Shown: positions 18,794 through 27,034 of the stretch, one piece after another
Layout: every line of letters begins with the position of its first letter
Position numbering within the stretch: position 1 is the first letter of the stretch
Assembly (NCBI GenBank): GCA_014654065.1
Contig: JACWDM010000009.1
Span: 1-46,023, forward strand
DNA length: 46,023 nt
Source: Pelagibacterales bacterium SAG-MED15
GTDB taxonomy: Bacteria > Pseudomonadota > Alphaproteobacteria > Pelagibacterales > Pelagibacteraceae
Direction of reading: 5' to 3'
Program-made: the position numbers and the translations under genes
Notes under the pieces: model-generated
What the model saw: the letters and a program-made list of their open reading frames with translations, nothing else
Database searches by the model: none
What the model was told of the DNA's origin: nothing

Positions 18794-18867
18794 TGGCTGG
18801 GGCGCTAGGATTCGAACCTAGGATGGCGGTACCAAAAACCGCTGCCTTACCACTTGGCTACGCCCCA
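18794..18867 (-). tRNA. tRNA-Gln (anticodon TTG)
   Basis: On the minus strand the cloverleaf folds fully: acceptor TGGGGCG / CGCCCCA, D stem GCC/GGC, anticodon stem GCGGT/ACCGC around the loop TTTTGGT (anticodon TTG), T stem CTAGG/CCTAG with loop TTCGAAT, discriminator G, and an encoded CCA end at 18794-18796. The sequence closely matches bacterial tRNA-Gln. It sits between ispE and cca in the same direction. The 32 bases between it and ispE (18868-18899) show no clear promoter. Confidence 0.97.
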
Positions 18868-18899
18868 AAGTTAATTTATTTTCTTTCAAAATTAAATTT

Positions 18900-19745
18900 T
18901 TATATAACTTTTGATAAAATGCACCAAGAATTATTTAATCTTCTTTTAAAAGTTTTCAATGCATTTTTTGCTGATTCATTTGAATTAAAATACATCACTA
19001 AAGTAGATCCAGATCCTGTCATTCTTACAAATTCAGCTTTTTTCCAATTTATTAGCTGATTTTTTAACTGTTTAAGTTTTGGATATGCCTTGAATGCGGA
19101 GTTTTCTAGATCATTTTTGCTATTAAATATTATATTTTTACTTATGTTTTTTTTTGATTTTGAAAATTGTTTTTTAGAAAAAACTTTGTTGTTAGAAAAA
19201 ATTTTTTTGGTGGAACATCCAAAATTTGGCTTTACTAAAACCAAATAATACATAAGACTTTTTTTTATTTCATATACTTTTCCCTCTGAATAATAAATTT
19301 TAGAAAATCTATTAAGCCCCAATATTACATCTGAACCGATTTTTTGGGCAAAATTTTCTGTTTGCTTTTTAGTTAATACCTTTTCACTTTTAAAAAAACT
19401 TAAAATTGTTGCTGCATTCATTGAACCTCCACCCATCCCAGACTGTTGGGGTATATTTTTTTTTATTAAAAATTTATATTTTTTTTGCAAAAGTTTTTTT
19501 TTATCCATTAATTTTAATAATTTAGTAATTGTATTTACTTTAGGGATACCTTTTGAAAATTTTCCTATAAAAATAACTTTATGATTTTTGGAGTCTACTT
19601 CATTAATTTTAATTTCATCAGCTAAATTAATAAATGAAACAAAGCTTTCAATTGAATGTAATTTGTTTGATTTTCTTTTGCCTAATACATTTAAACTCAA
19701 ATTTATTTTAGCGTATGATTTTAAATTATGAACTATTGCTCTCAA
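18900..19745 (-). CDS. ispE: 4-diphosphocytidyl-2-C-methyl-D-erythritol kinase
   Basis: GHMP-family kinase of the MEP isoprenoid pathway, 281 residues. The N-terminal YAKINLSL holds the catalytic Lys (K13), the ATP loop is IPQQSGMGGGSMNAA (98-112), and IGSDV carries the catalytic Asp. The C-terminal MTGSGST element completes the fold. Its start overlaps the upstream TPR gene by 20 bases. Products of this pathway feed the carotenoid genes at 32-36 kb; ispH is also in the window. Confidence 0.95.
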   Translation of the reverse strand: MRAIVHNLKSYAKINLSLNVLGKRKSNKLHSIESFVSFINLADEIKINEVDSKNHKVIFIGKFSKGIPKVNTITKLLKLMDKKKLLQKKYKFLIKKNIPQQSGMGGGSMNAATILSFFKSEKVLTKKQTENFAQKIGSDVILGLNRFSKIYYSEGKVYEIKKSLMYYLVLVKPNFGCSTKKIFSNNKVFSKKQFSKSKKNISKNIIFNSKNDLENSAFKAYPKLKQLKNQLINWKKAEFVRMTGSGSTLVMYFNSNESAKNALKTFKRRLNNSWCILSKVI

Positions 19746-21423
19746 TTTTTAAACCTTTTAATAATTTGATTTTAACTTTCTCTATCATATCGTCTTCTGT
19801 ATCTTCTAAATTTAATACACTTTCCCAATAAAATTTTGCTTGTAATTTTTTATTTAGTTTCCAAAGAATATCTCCATAATGATCGTTTATAACTGGATCA
19901 TTTGGCATAAGAATAATTGCTCTCCTCATAAATTTTTCTGCTTCATCATATCGACCTGTAAGGAAGTATCCCCACCCTACTGAGTCTGTGATGTATGGAT
20001 CGTTTTCATTAATTTTATTCGCAATCTCAAGCATTTTAACTGCTTTGGAAATATTCATTTTTCTTTCGAGCCAAGAATAAGCAAGATAATTTAACGTATA
20101 AGATTCATTCGGTGAAATTTTTAGAGCTAACAATAAATCTTCATCGCTTTTTTTATAATTACCTAATCGTTCATTACTTCCACCTCTTCTAAACAATAAA
20201 TCAGCATAATTATCTGAATTTTTTTCAAAATTTTTCATTAATTCTGAGTATAAAGTAATTGCTTTATTGTATTTTTTAAAATTTTTATAAATATTAGCCA
20301 TATCAAAATTAATTTTATCAGTTTTCTTTTTTATTTTTTTAAATTCACTATCAGCATAGTTAAATGCTTGATCTTTATTTTGCATTGAGGCAATAATTTT
20401 TGTATTAATTTTTACCTTAAACCAATAAAACATTTTATCTTCTTCAGTAAAATTATTTAAAATTTTTTTGGTCTCGTCAAATTTACCTAAATTATAATAA
20501 TTTTCTACAGCTAATAATTTATTTGCTTTAAATTTATTATTTAAAAAATTTGAAACACCCAAATAAAAATTTGATTTGATTAAATCATTTTGTGTTGCAT
20601 ATAAATTTGAAATCAAGAAAAAAAATTCTGCTAAAAGATCCTTCTCAGATTTGCATGAAAAAATAGATGTTATTTTCTTTGTCTGATTATTAACTAACCA
20701 ATCTTTTGTTTGCAGGAGAAGCAAACCACTATTTAGGGGATCTTGATTTAAAAAAAGTTTTTTCGCCTCATCTTTTTTATTCTCATGGAGTAAATAATTT
20801 GCATAAAAAAATAAATATCTTGAATAATCTACACTTGCAAAATTAATTAAATTATCAAATGAGGTATTTATAGATGTGTCATTTAGATAACATTTTAAAA
20901 AAGTATTATTTAATAAGTCTAAATTTTCAAAGTTTGATTTTTGAAAGCTCAATTTTTTATTTTTAAAAGTAGATGTATATATTTTTAAAGTATTTAAAAT
21001 CGCTTTCTCATATGCCCCTTGATTTTTAAACTTTGATAAATAATTAATATACTTTTCACTCTTGTTATATTTTTTTTTTAATATTGAATCCAAGCTTAAG
21101 AGCACATATGACTCAAAAAAATCTACCTTTTCTTTATTTTCTAAAACTTTAATTTCTTGTATCGCTCTTTTTACTTTTTGATTGACTACCAAAGAAAAAA
21201 CATACTGTTTTAAATAATTTTCATGACTTCTGAGTAATCTTTTTGATGAATTAAAATAATTAAGTGATTGCTCATTTTCGTGATTATTAAATGAGATTAT
21301 AGCAGAAAGATAATTTGATAACTCACTTTTGTTGAAATTATAATCTATATTTTTGGACTTCGCCTGATTGGCGAAAAAAAAAGATATGATAATAAAGATA
21401 ATTTTAAAAAGTTTTGATATCAT
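19726..21423 (-). CDS. Exported tetratricopeptide-repeat protein
   Basis: A 565-residue protein with an N-terminal signal peptide or anchor (about 4-22, ending near QAKS), so probably periplasmic or membrane-attached. The C-terminal part (about 370-540) contains several TPR helices: YNKAITLYSELM, GNYKKSDEDLLLALKISPN, SKAVKMLEIANKINENDPY and GRYDEAEKFMRRAIILMPNDP. The N-terminal half looks like degenerate helical repeats. TPR genes next to ispE are common in alphaproteobacteria. It is a scaffold by analogy; partner unknown. Confidence 0.8.
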   Translation of the reverse strand: MISKLFKIIFIIISFFFANQAKSKNIDYNFNKSELSNYLSAIISFNNHENEQSLNYFNSSKRLLRSHENYLKQYVFSLVVNQKVKRAIQEIKVLENKEKVDFFESYVLLSLDSILKKKYNKSEKYINYLSKFKNQGAYEKAILNTLKIYTSTFKNKKLSFQKSNFENLDLLNNTFLKCYLNDTSINTSFDNLINFASVDYSRYLFFYANYLLHENKKDEAKKLFLNQDPLNSGLLLLQTKDWLVNNQTKKITSIFSCKSEKDLLAEFFFLISNLYATQNDLIKSNFYLGVSNFLNNKFKANKLLAVENYYNLGKFDETKKILNNFTEEDKMFYWFKVKINTKIIASMQNKDQAFNYADSEFKKIKKKTDKINFDMANIYKNFKKYNKAITLYSELMKNFEKNSDNYADLLFRRGGSNERLGNYKKSDEDLLLALKISPNESYTLNYLAYSWLERKMNISKAVKMLEIANKINENDPYITDSVGWGYFLTGRYDEAEKFMRRAIILMPNDPVINDHYGDILWKLNKKLQAKFYWESVLNLEDTEDDMIEKVKIKLLKGLKIESNSS

Positions 21424-21431
21424 TTATTTAT

Positions 21432-22121
21432 ATGGTTAATAAAGAATTTTTAAACGAAGAGTTTTTAAAATCAATAGATTCAATTTATGAATTTAGCAAT
21501 AATCCAATAAGTCGCTTAAAAATTTCATTGGAACCAAATGAAATTAAATCAAAGCTAGAAAACCTCAAAATAAACATTTCACAAATTGAAAGCTGCAATT
21601 TAAAAAATAATGCCAAAAAATTAGTTTTTAATGATGGAGATTTTAATAGTAAATTGATGATTATTGGCGAAGGTCCAGACCAAAAAGATGATGAGGTAGG
21701 TAAGCCTTTTGCTGGTGATGCTGGAAGTTTATTAAATAAAATGTTTGAAGCAATAAACATTAAAAGAGAAAATATTTATATTACAAACGTTATTAATTAT
21801 AGACCACCAGATGACAGGAAACCAACTATCTCGGAAATAAATAGATATTCTAAATTTTTATATGAACACATTTCTATAATTGATCCAAAAATAATAGTAA
21901 TTATGGGGAGCACTGCGATGGAAACATTGGTAGGTAGTAATTATAAAATTTCAAAAGAAAGAGGTAAATGGAAAGACATAATTATTAAGGGTAAAACATA
22001 TTTATCTATTATTACATTTCATCCTTCATATTTACTAAGACAGCCAGACCAAAAAAAATATTCCTGGAATGATCTTAAAGAAATCAAAAAAAAATTGGAC
22101 GAATTAAATATTAGTTTTTAA
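21432..22121 (+). CDS. Uracil-DNA glycosylase, family 4-like, without the Fe-S cysteines
   Basis: Base-excision repair enzyme of 229 residues from the ATG at 21432 (a TTG at 21414 would overlap the TPR gene). Motif A is GEGPDQKDDEVGKPF (79-93), then NVINYRPPDDRKPT (119-132), and motif B is FHPSYLLRQP (196-205). Classical family 4 enzymes have four Cys ligands of a [4Fe-4S] cluster. Here only C55 remains: the 'KCRPP' Cys is Y123 and the one in the following helix is absent. I recall alphaproteobacterial relatives that also lack them. rnhB follows after 1 base. Confidence 0.87.
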   Translation: MVNKEFLNEEFLKSIDSIYEFSNNPISRLKISLEPNEIKSKLENLKINISQIESCNLKNNAKKLVFNDGDFNSKLMIIGEGPDQKDDEVGKPFAGDAGSLLNKMFEAINIKRENIYITNVINYRPPDDRKPTISEINRYSKFLYEHISIIDPKIIVIMGSTAMETLVGSNYKISKERGKWKDIIIKGKTYLSIITFHPSYLLRQPDQKKYSWNDLKEIKKKLDELNISF

Positions 22122-22122
22122 A

Positions 22123-22698
22123 ATGGTTAAAATTTTAGCTGGAGTAGATGAAGTCGGAAGAGGAAGTTTAGTCGGTCCTGTGTTTGCTGCCGCAGTAATT
22201 TTGAATAATAAGATAGATAAGAAAAAACTAAAGGACTCAAAAAGTTTATCGAAAAAAAAACGTGAAATTTTAAATAAATATATAAAACAAAATTCAAAAT
22301 GGTCTATTGCATCGGCATCTCTTAAAGAAATTGAAAAACTAAATATTTTGAATGCAAGTCTTCTAGCAATGAAAAGAGCTATTCTAAAATTAAAAATAAA
22401 ACCTAAAATCGTAATGGTTGATGGTAACAAAGTTCCAAAAATGAAAAACTATAATCTCAAATATGTAATCAATGGCGACCGAAAAATCCCAGAAATTTCT
22501 GCGGCTTCAATAATTGCAAAAGTAACTCGTGATCAATTAATAAAAAAAATGTCAAAAAAATATACTGGATATTCTTGGGATAAAAATGTTGGATATGGAA
22601 CAAAAAATCACCTTTCAGCTATAAAAAAACTTGGAATAACAAAACATCATAGAAAGAAATTTAAACCAATACACAATATATTGAGTCTTAAAAAATAA
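22123..22698 (+). CDS. rnhB: Ribonuclease HII
   Basis: Cleaves RNA in RNA:DNA hybrids, including single ribonucleotides in DNA. The 191-residue protein has the DEVGRGSLVGPV motif (D9, E10), VDGNKVP (D100) and the element GDRKIPEISAASIIAKVTRD with D137, which completes the metal-binding set. The C-terminal HRKKFKPI is usual. It follows the uracil-DNA glycosylase by one base, giving a small DNA-repair run. Confidence 0.96.
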   Translation: MVKILAGVDEVGRGSLVGPVFAAAVILNNKIDKKKLKDSKSLSKKKREILNKYIKQNSKWSIASASLKEIEKLNILNASLLAMKRAILKLKIKPKIVMVDGNKVPKMKNYNLKYVINGDRKIPEISAASIIAKVTRDQLIKKMSKKYTGYSWDKNVGYGTKNHLSAIKKLGITKHHRKKFKPIHNILSLKK

Positions 22699-22776
22699 GT
22701 ACCACTAATAGACTAGAAAAAATTCAATCTCAAGTTGACTGGGACTCTTAGCTAGAGTCTAATTAATTTTTTAAAA
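22699..22776 (+). promoter_or_regulatory. ccrM promoter with paired GANTC sites
   Basis: A good sigma-70-type promoter lies before ccrM: TTGACT (22735-22740), a 17-base spacer, then TCTAAT (22758-22763). Two GANTC sites, GACTC (22743-22747) and GAGTC (22755-22759), form the arms of the inverted repeat GACTCT-TAGCT-AGAGTC (22743-22759). The second reaches into the -10 box. GANTC is the target of CcrM methylases, so methylation here could feed back on transcription. A third GAGTC is at 22683-22687 in the rnhB end. Confidence 0.6.
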
Positions 22777-23856
22777 ATGATTGAAAAAAATTTAAAAAAT
22801 AAAATTATTAATGGAGATAGTCTGAAAGAATTAAAAAAAATTCCAGACGAAAGTTTTGATCTGGTTTTTGCAGATCCACCCTATAATTTACAATTAAGGA
22901 ATAACTTAACCAGACCCGACAGATCAAAGGTTAACGCTGTAAACGATAAATGGGATCAATTTGAAAGTTTTAAAAAATATGATGATTTTACATTTGCATG
23001 GCTTAATGAATGTAAAAGAATTTTAAAAAAAAACGGTGCAATTTGGGTAATTGGTAGTTATCATAATATTTTTAGGGTTGGTACTGCAATTCAAAATTTG
23101 GGTTTTTGGATACTAAATGATGTTATATGGAATAAAAAAAATCCAATGCCAAATTTTAGAGGAACACGTTTTACCAATGCACATGAAACATTAATTTGGG
23201 CCTCTAAATCAGAAAAATCAAAATATACTTTTAATTATCAATCATTAAAATGTTTAAATGATGATCTTCAAATGAGATCTAATTGGGATTTACCAATTTG
23301 CAATGGTTCCGAGAGATTAAAAAAAAATGGAAAAAAAATTCACTCTACTCAAAAACCTGAAGCTTTGTTGCATAGAATTTTATTAGCAACTTCTAATAAA
23401 AACGATTTCATTTTAGATCCTTTTTTAGGTTCAGGAACATCAGCTGCTGTTTCAAAAAAATTAGGAAGAAACTATTATGGCATAGAAAAAGACAAAATCT
23501 ATTGTAAAGCCGCTGAGCAAAGATTAAATGAAACAAAAACTATCAAAGATGATTATTTAGATACTCTTGAAAACAATAGATCTAAACCTAGAATACCTTT
23601 TGGCTCCCTGGTCGAACTGGGAATAATCAAACCCGGTACAACCATTTTTGATAATAAAAAGAAAATTAGTGCAAAAATTATGGTTGATGGAAGTATTAAA
23701 CACGCTCAAACAGAAGGATCAATTCATAAAGTAGCAGCTACAATTTTAGGTGCTGAAAGTTGTAATGGATGGACCTATTGGCATTGCGAGGTTGGCAGCA
23801 ATATAGTTCCAATAGATAGTTTAAGACAGAAATTTCTAAATAAAGGTTATTTGTAA
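22777..23856 (+). CDS. ccrM: Cell-cycle adenine-N6 DNA methyltransferase, CcrM type (GANTC)
   Basis: Beta-class N6-adenine methyltransferase of 359 residues. Motif IV DPPY (33-36) precedes motif I DPFLGSG (214-220), the beta-class order. The extra C-terminal domain (about 275-355; LGIIKPGT... GSIHKVAATILG... NGWTYWHCE) is the RAMA-type domain found in CcrM and needed for GANTC recognition. No restriction gene is adjacent, so it is an orphan regulatory methylase. Its stop region overlaps the convergent FAD monooxygenase by 10 bases. Confidence 0.93.
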   Translation: MIEKNLKNKIINGDSLKELKKIPDESFDLVFADPPYNLQLRNNLTRPDRSKVNAVNDKWDQFESFKKYDDFTFAWLNECKRILKKNGAIWVIGSYHNIFRVGTAIQNLGFWILNDVIWNKKNPMPNFRGTRFTNAHETLIWASKSEKSKYTFNYQSLKCLNDDLQMRSNWDLPICNGSERLKKNGKKIHSTQKPEALLHRILLATSNKNDFILDPFLGSGTSAAVSKKLGRNYYGIEKDKIYCKAAEQRLNETKTIKDDYLDTLENNRSKPRIPFGSLVELGIIKPGTTIFDNKKKISAKIMVDGSIKHAQTEGSIHKVAATILGAESCNGWTYWHCEVGSNIVPIDSLRQKFLNKGYL

Positions 23857-24989
23857 ATTTTACCAAGATAAGTTTCTAAAAATTTTTCATTTTTAACTAG
23901 TTTTTTTAGAAGATAATTTCTAAAGAAAATTGTAAGTGGATTAGATAAATGAAATACAAACTGATTTAATTTTGATCTATTATTAATCATTTTTGTTTTA
24001 TTTAATCGATTATTTAAAAAATTGGCCTCTGTGTTATTTTTAATATTTTCAAATAATTCATATGCACCCTCTATTGATTGTGATGCACCTTGAGCAAAGG
24101 ATGGTGGAAAAGCAAAAAACGCATCACCTATTAAATGAATATTTTTATTTTGTAATTTATAATAATTATCACTTACAAAAACTGGAAAAATTCTTATTGC
24201 CTCAAGATTATTAGTAATATCCTTCACTGCAGGAGGTGTTTTTTCTAAAATATTTTTAATAAACGTATCCTTAGTAAATAAAGAGTAATTTTTTTGATCT
24301 TCGGAAGACATCTTATATTTCATTATAGCTATAAAATTTAAATCACCATTTGAATTAATTGGATAAATCACAAAATGAAAATTTGAATATAAAAATAAGG
24401 AGATGTTTTTATCATTTATATAATTTGGTACTTTATTTAATGAGCCTCTTATTGCTAACGTGTTATTGTACTTTGGTTGTATCTTGCTTTTTGAAATAAG
24501 ACCTTTGCTCTTTGAAAAAACTCCATCAGAAATGATTAAGTGGTCATACTCAGATTTTTTATTGTTTTCAAAAGTAAGTTTTATTTTTTGATTAAATTGA
24601 TCTATTTTTGAAATTTTACTTCCTGTAATTATGTGATCTCCTAAATCCTTTATTAAAAAATTAGTCAAAACGGATCTTTTTAAAGTTGTATACCTGCAAT
24701 CTTCTGAGTTAAATTTTGATATTTCTAACTCACATATTTTTTTTGTCTCGTTGATTGAATAGATATCCAAGTTTTCAGGATTAAATTTTTTATTAAACTC
24801 TAGTTTGTCGAATCCAATTTCATTCAATAGTTTAATGCTGTTAACTGATAATTGAATTCCGTATCCCTCATCAAGGTTAATAACATTATTTTTCTCATAA
24901 ATAGTGAAATGATAATAGGGATTTTTTTTGAAAAGATTTGCTATAAATAATCCAGAAATCCCAGCTCCTATAATTGCAATTTTTTTCAT
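23847..24989 (-). CDS. FAD-dependent monooxygenase, substrate unknown
   Basis: A 380-residue flavoprotein of the UbiH / aromatic hydroxylase class. It has the N-terminal dinucleotide fold IGAGISGLFIANLF (7-20), a TTLKRSVL segment with the family's Arg, ISDG in the middle domain, and LIGDAFFAFPPSFAQGASQSIEGAYEL (the GD FAD-ribose motif) near 290-315. Ubiquinone hydroxylation or breakdown of an aromatic compound are possible; neither follows from the context (ccrM on one side, mutY on the other). It is 1 base overlapped with the mutY stop. Confidence 0.75.
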   Translation of the reverse strand: MKKIAIIGAGISGLFIANLFKKNPYYHFTIYEKNNVINLDEGYGIQLSVNSIKLLNEIGFDKLEFNKKFNPENLDIYSINETKKICELEISKFNSEDCRYTTLKRSVLTNFLIKDLGDHIITGSKISKIDQFNQKIKLTFENNKKSEYDHLIISDGVFSKSKGLISKSKIQPKYNNTLAIRGSLNKVPNYINDKNISLFLYSNFHFVIYPINSNGDLNFIAIMKYKMSSEDQKNYSLFTKDTFIKNILEKTPPAVKDITNNLEAIRIFPVFVSDNYYKLQNKNIHLIGDAFFAFPPSFAQGASQSIEGAYELFENIKNNTEANFLNNRLNKTKMINNRSKLNQFVFHLSNPLTIFFRNYLLKKLVKNEKFLETYLGKIYK

Positions 24990-25969
24990 TAATTATTTTG
25001 TAAATATCTTACAATTTTTTTTGTAAATGTTGGTAAAATATAATTATCTAGTTTTTTTTGATCAATCCAATTAGAGAAAGGGAAATCTTTGTAATTTTTC
25101 AAATACTTAATTTTAATACTCATATTCATATTAGAAATTTTGAAATTCAAATTTTCATTAAATTTTTTTGTTTTAGTAACCTCTTCCATGGGGAATATAT
25201 TTAAATTTTTTAAAAAATTAAATTTTGTATTCTTGATAACAAGATATCTTTTATCTCTCTTATAAACTTTAAGAATAAAATACTTATTAATATTTTTTTT
25301 GTTTTTTTTTGTTAATTCAAAATCCTGTTTTTTAAAAGACATACATTTTTTTTGAATAGGACATTGGTTGCACAAAGGCTTAGTAGGTTTGCAAATTAAA
25401 GCACCTATCTCCATAAGAGCCTGGGCATAATCACTAGATCTTTTACATGTTCCAAAAATAGATTTTTTTTGATCAAGTTTATCTTTTTTAATTTCACTCT
25501 CTTTTTTTAAATATAGGTATCTTTTTAAAACTCTCTCTATATTTCCATCTAATGGAATATAAGGCTGATTAAAAGCAATAGCTAGAATTGCGCTTGCAGT
25601 ATAGTTTCCAACGCCTGGTAATGCTTTTAAATCATCAAAATTGTTTGGAATATCTCCTTTATGCTTTTTAATTATAATTTGTGATGTTTTTTTTAGACTT
25701 CTAGCTCTAGAGTAGTAACCTAACCCTTGCCAACATTTCATTAATTTTTTATCACTTACTTTAGATAGTTTTTTTAAATTTGGAATTATTCTTATAAAAT
25801 TTTTAAAGTAAGGAATCACAGTCTTAACTTGTGTTTGTTGCAACATAAATTCACTCACAAGTATAAAATATTGTTTTTGTTTTTTTGAATGATGGGTTCT
25901 CCATGGTAAGTTTCTTTTATTATTATCATACCAATAGAGAATTTTTTTTGATAAGATGTCTTTCTTCAT
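24989..25969 (-). CDS. mutY: A/G-specific adenine glycosylase MutY
   Basis: Removes A paired with 8-oxoguanine. The 326-residue protein has the N-terminal NKRNLPWR, catalytic E40 in VSEFMLQQTQV, the helix-hairpin-helix LPGVGNYTA (117-125) with catalytic D141 (LDGNIERVL), and the [4Fe-4S] cysteines C193, C200, C203 and C209. The C-terminal 8-oxoG-reading Nudix-like domain is present but short. Its ATG touches the divergent dciA ATG with no spacing. Confidence 0.96.
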   Translation of the reverse strand: MKKDILSKKILYWYDNNKRNLPWRTHHSKKQKQYFILVSEFMLQQTQVKTVIPYFKNFIRIIPNLKKLSKVSDKKLMKCWQGLGYYSRARSLKKTSQIIIKKHKGDIPNNFDDLKALPGVGNYTASAILAIAFNQPYIPLDGNIERVLKRYLYLKKESEIKKDKLDQKKSIFGTCKRSSDYAQALMEIGALICKPTKPLCNQCPIQKKCMSFKKQDFELTKKNKKNINKYFILKVYKRDKRYLVIKNTKFNFLKNLNIFPMEEVTKTKKFNENLNFKISNMNMSIKIKYLKNYKDFPFSNWIDQKKLDNYILPTFTKKIVRYLQNN

Positions 25970-26452
25970 ATGAAATTAAAATCTTATAGTAAGCAACGAT
26001 TGAGATCTGTTCAAGGTCTAAGATCTTTTAAAGATACATTGCCTGTAAAAGTAAGAGGAATTATTAAAAAAAAAGGACGCATTTACTCTGAGTTGCTAGA
26101 TAACTGGAGAAGTATTGTTGGAGATGATTTGTTTAAAATTTGCTATCCAAAATCTTTTAAGAGTGAGAACAGATTTAGAGGAAGTCTTTTAGAAATAATG
26201 GTTAAAAGAGGACACGAAGTAGATATGGAATATTCAAAAAAACAAGTGGTTGATAGGGTAAATAATTTTTTTAATCAAAACGTTTTAAAGAGTATCAAAC
26301 TAATAACTTTTGAAGATAATAACGAGAAATTTGAATTAAAAATTAAAAAAAGAGCGACAAATAGCGAATATACAAAAAAAATCTCTAGTATAAAAAATGA
26401 TAAGATTAAAAACTCATTGCTTGAAATGAGTAAATATTTCAAAAAAATATGA
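25970..26452 (+). CDS. dciA: DciA-family (DUF721) protein
   Basis: A 160-residue basic protein with the DUF721 core: LLDNWRSIVGDDLFKICYPKSF (about 41-62), then LLEIMVKRGHEVDMEYSKK. DciA is the replicative helicase operator/loader in bacteria without DnaC. It is back-to-back with mutY (zero spacing) and overlaps the DsbA-like gene by 4 bases. The order mutY/dciA-dsbA-smc is an alphaproteobacterial neighbourhood. Start codons TTG at codons 11 or 24 are possible alternatives. Confidence 0.8.
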   Translation: MKLKSYSKQRLRSVQGLRSFKDTLPVKVRGIIKKKGRIYSELLDNWRSIVGDDLFKICYPKSFKSENRFRGSLLEIMVKRGHEVDMEYSKKQVVDRVNNFFNQNVLKSIKLITFEDNNEKFELKIKKRATNSEYTKKISSIKNDKIKNSLLEMSKYFKKI

Positions 26453-27027
26453 AAAAAATATTATTTAAAATTTTAATACTTATATCTTTATCTACCTTTT
26501 GTAATGCTTCAGAAATTAAAAATATTACAGAAGGAAATATTGATGCTAAGATAAAAATAATTGTATATGAGTCACTCACATGTAGTCATTGTGCAGATTT
26601 TCATAAAAATGTTTATCCTGAGCTTAAAAGTGAGTTTGTAGACTCTGGCTTGGTATTAATTGAATTTAGGAACTTCCCGCTCGATATGGCAGCTTTTAAT
26701 GCATCTAAAATTGCTCATTGTAAAAACGATGGAAATTCTGAGATTCTACATTTTTTATATAATAATCAAAACGAATGGGCCAAAGGCAAAGATTTAGAAG
26801 AATTAAATAAAAACTTACTTAATGTTATAGAATTGAAAAATTTTAATATTAATTTTGATGAATGTTTAAAAAATAAAGAGATTGAGGATCATATTCTTTC
26901 TGATCGAATCGATGGAGTTAAAAAATTTCAAATAAATGCAACTCCTACTATTATTATAAACAACGAAAAATTTGAAGAAAGCCTTACATTTAAAAATTTA
27001 AAAAAATATCTCCAAAAAATGATATAA
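26449..27027 (+). CDS. DsbA-family thioredoxin-fold protein, exported
   Basis: A 192-residue protein with a Sec signal peptide (about 1-20, cleaved near CNASE; a lipobox is not clear). The active-site motif is C45-S-H-C48 in ESLTCSHCADFHKNVYPE, typical of the DsbA/DSBA-like thioredoxin_4 family in alphaproteobacteria. The cis-Pro loop is NATPTIIIN. It probably oxidises or folds periplasmic thiols, e.g. cytochrome or oxidase precursors. It lies between dciA and smc, overlapping dciA and leaving 7 bases to smc. Confidence 0.87.
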   Translation: MKKILFKILILISLSTFCNASEIKNITEGNIDAKIKIIVYESLTCSHCADFHKNVYPELKSEFVDSGLVLIEFRNFPLDMAAFNASKIAHCKNDGNSEILHFLYNNQNEWAKGKDLEELNKNLLNVIELKNFNINFDECLKNKEIEDHILSDRIDGVKKFQINATPTIIINNEKFEESLTFKNLKKYLQKMI

Positions 27028-27034
27028 TCATTTT

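Noticed and set aside
18793..19059. An 88-residue plus-strand frame starting with GALGFEPRMAVPKTAALPLG
   Set aside because: Its N-terminal part is the antisense of tRNA-Gln, a well-known false protein in annotations, and the rest is antisense to ispE.
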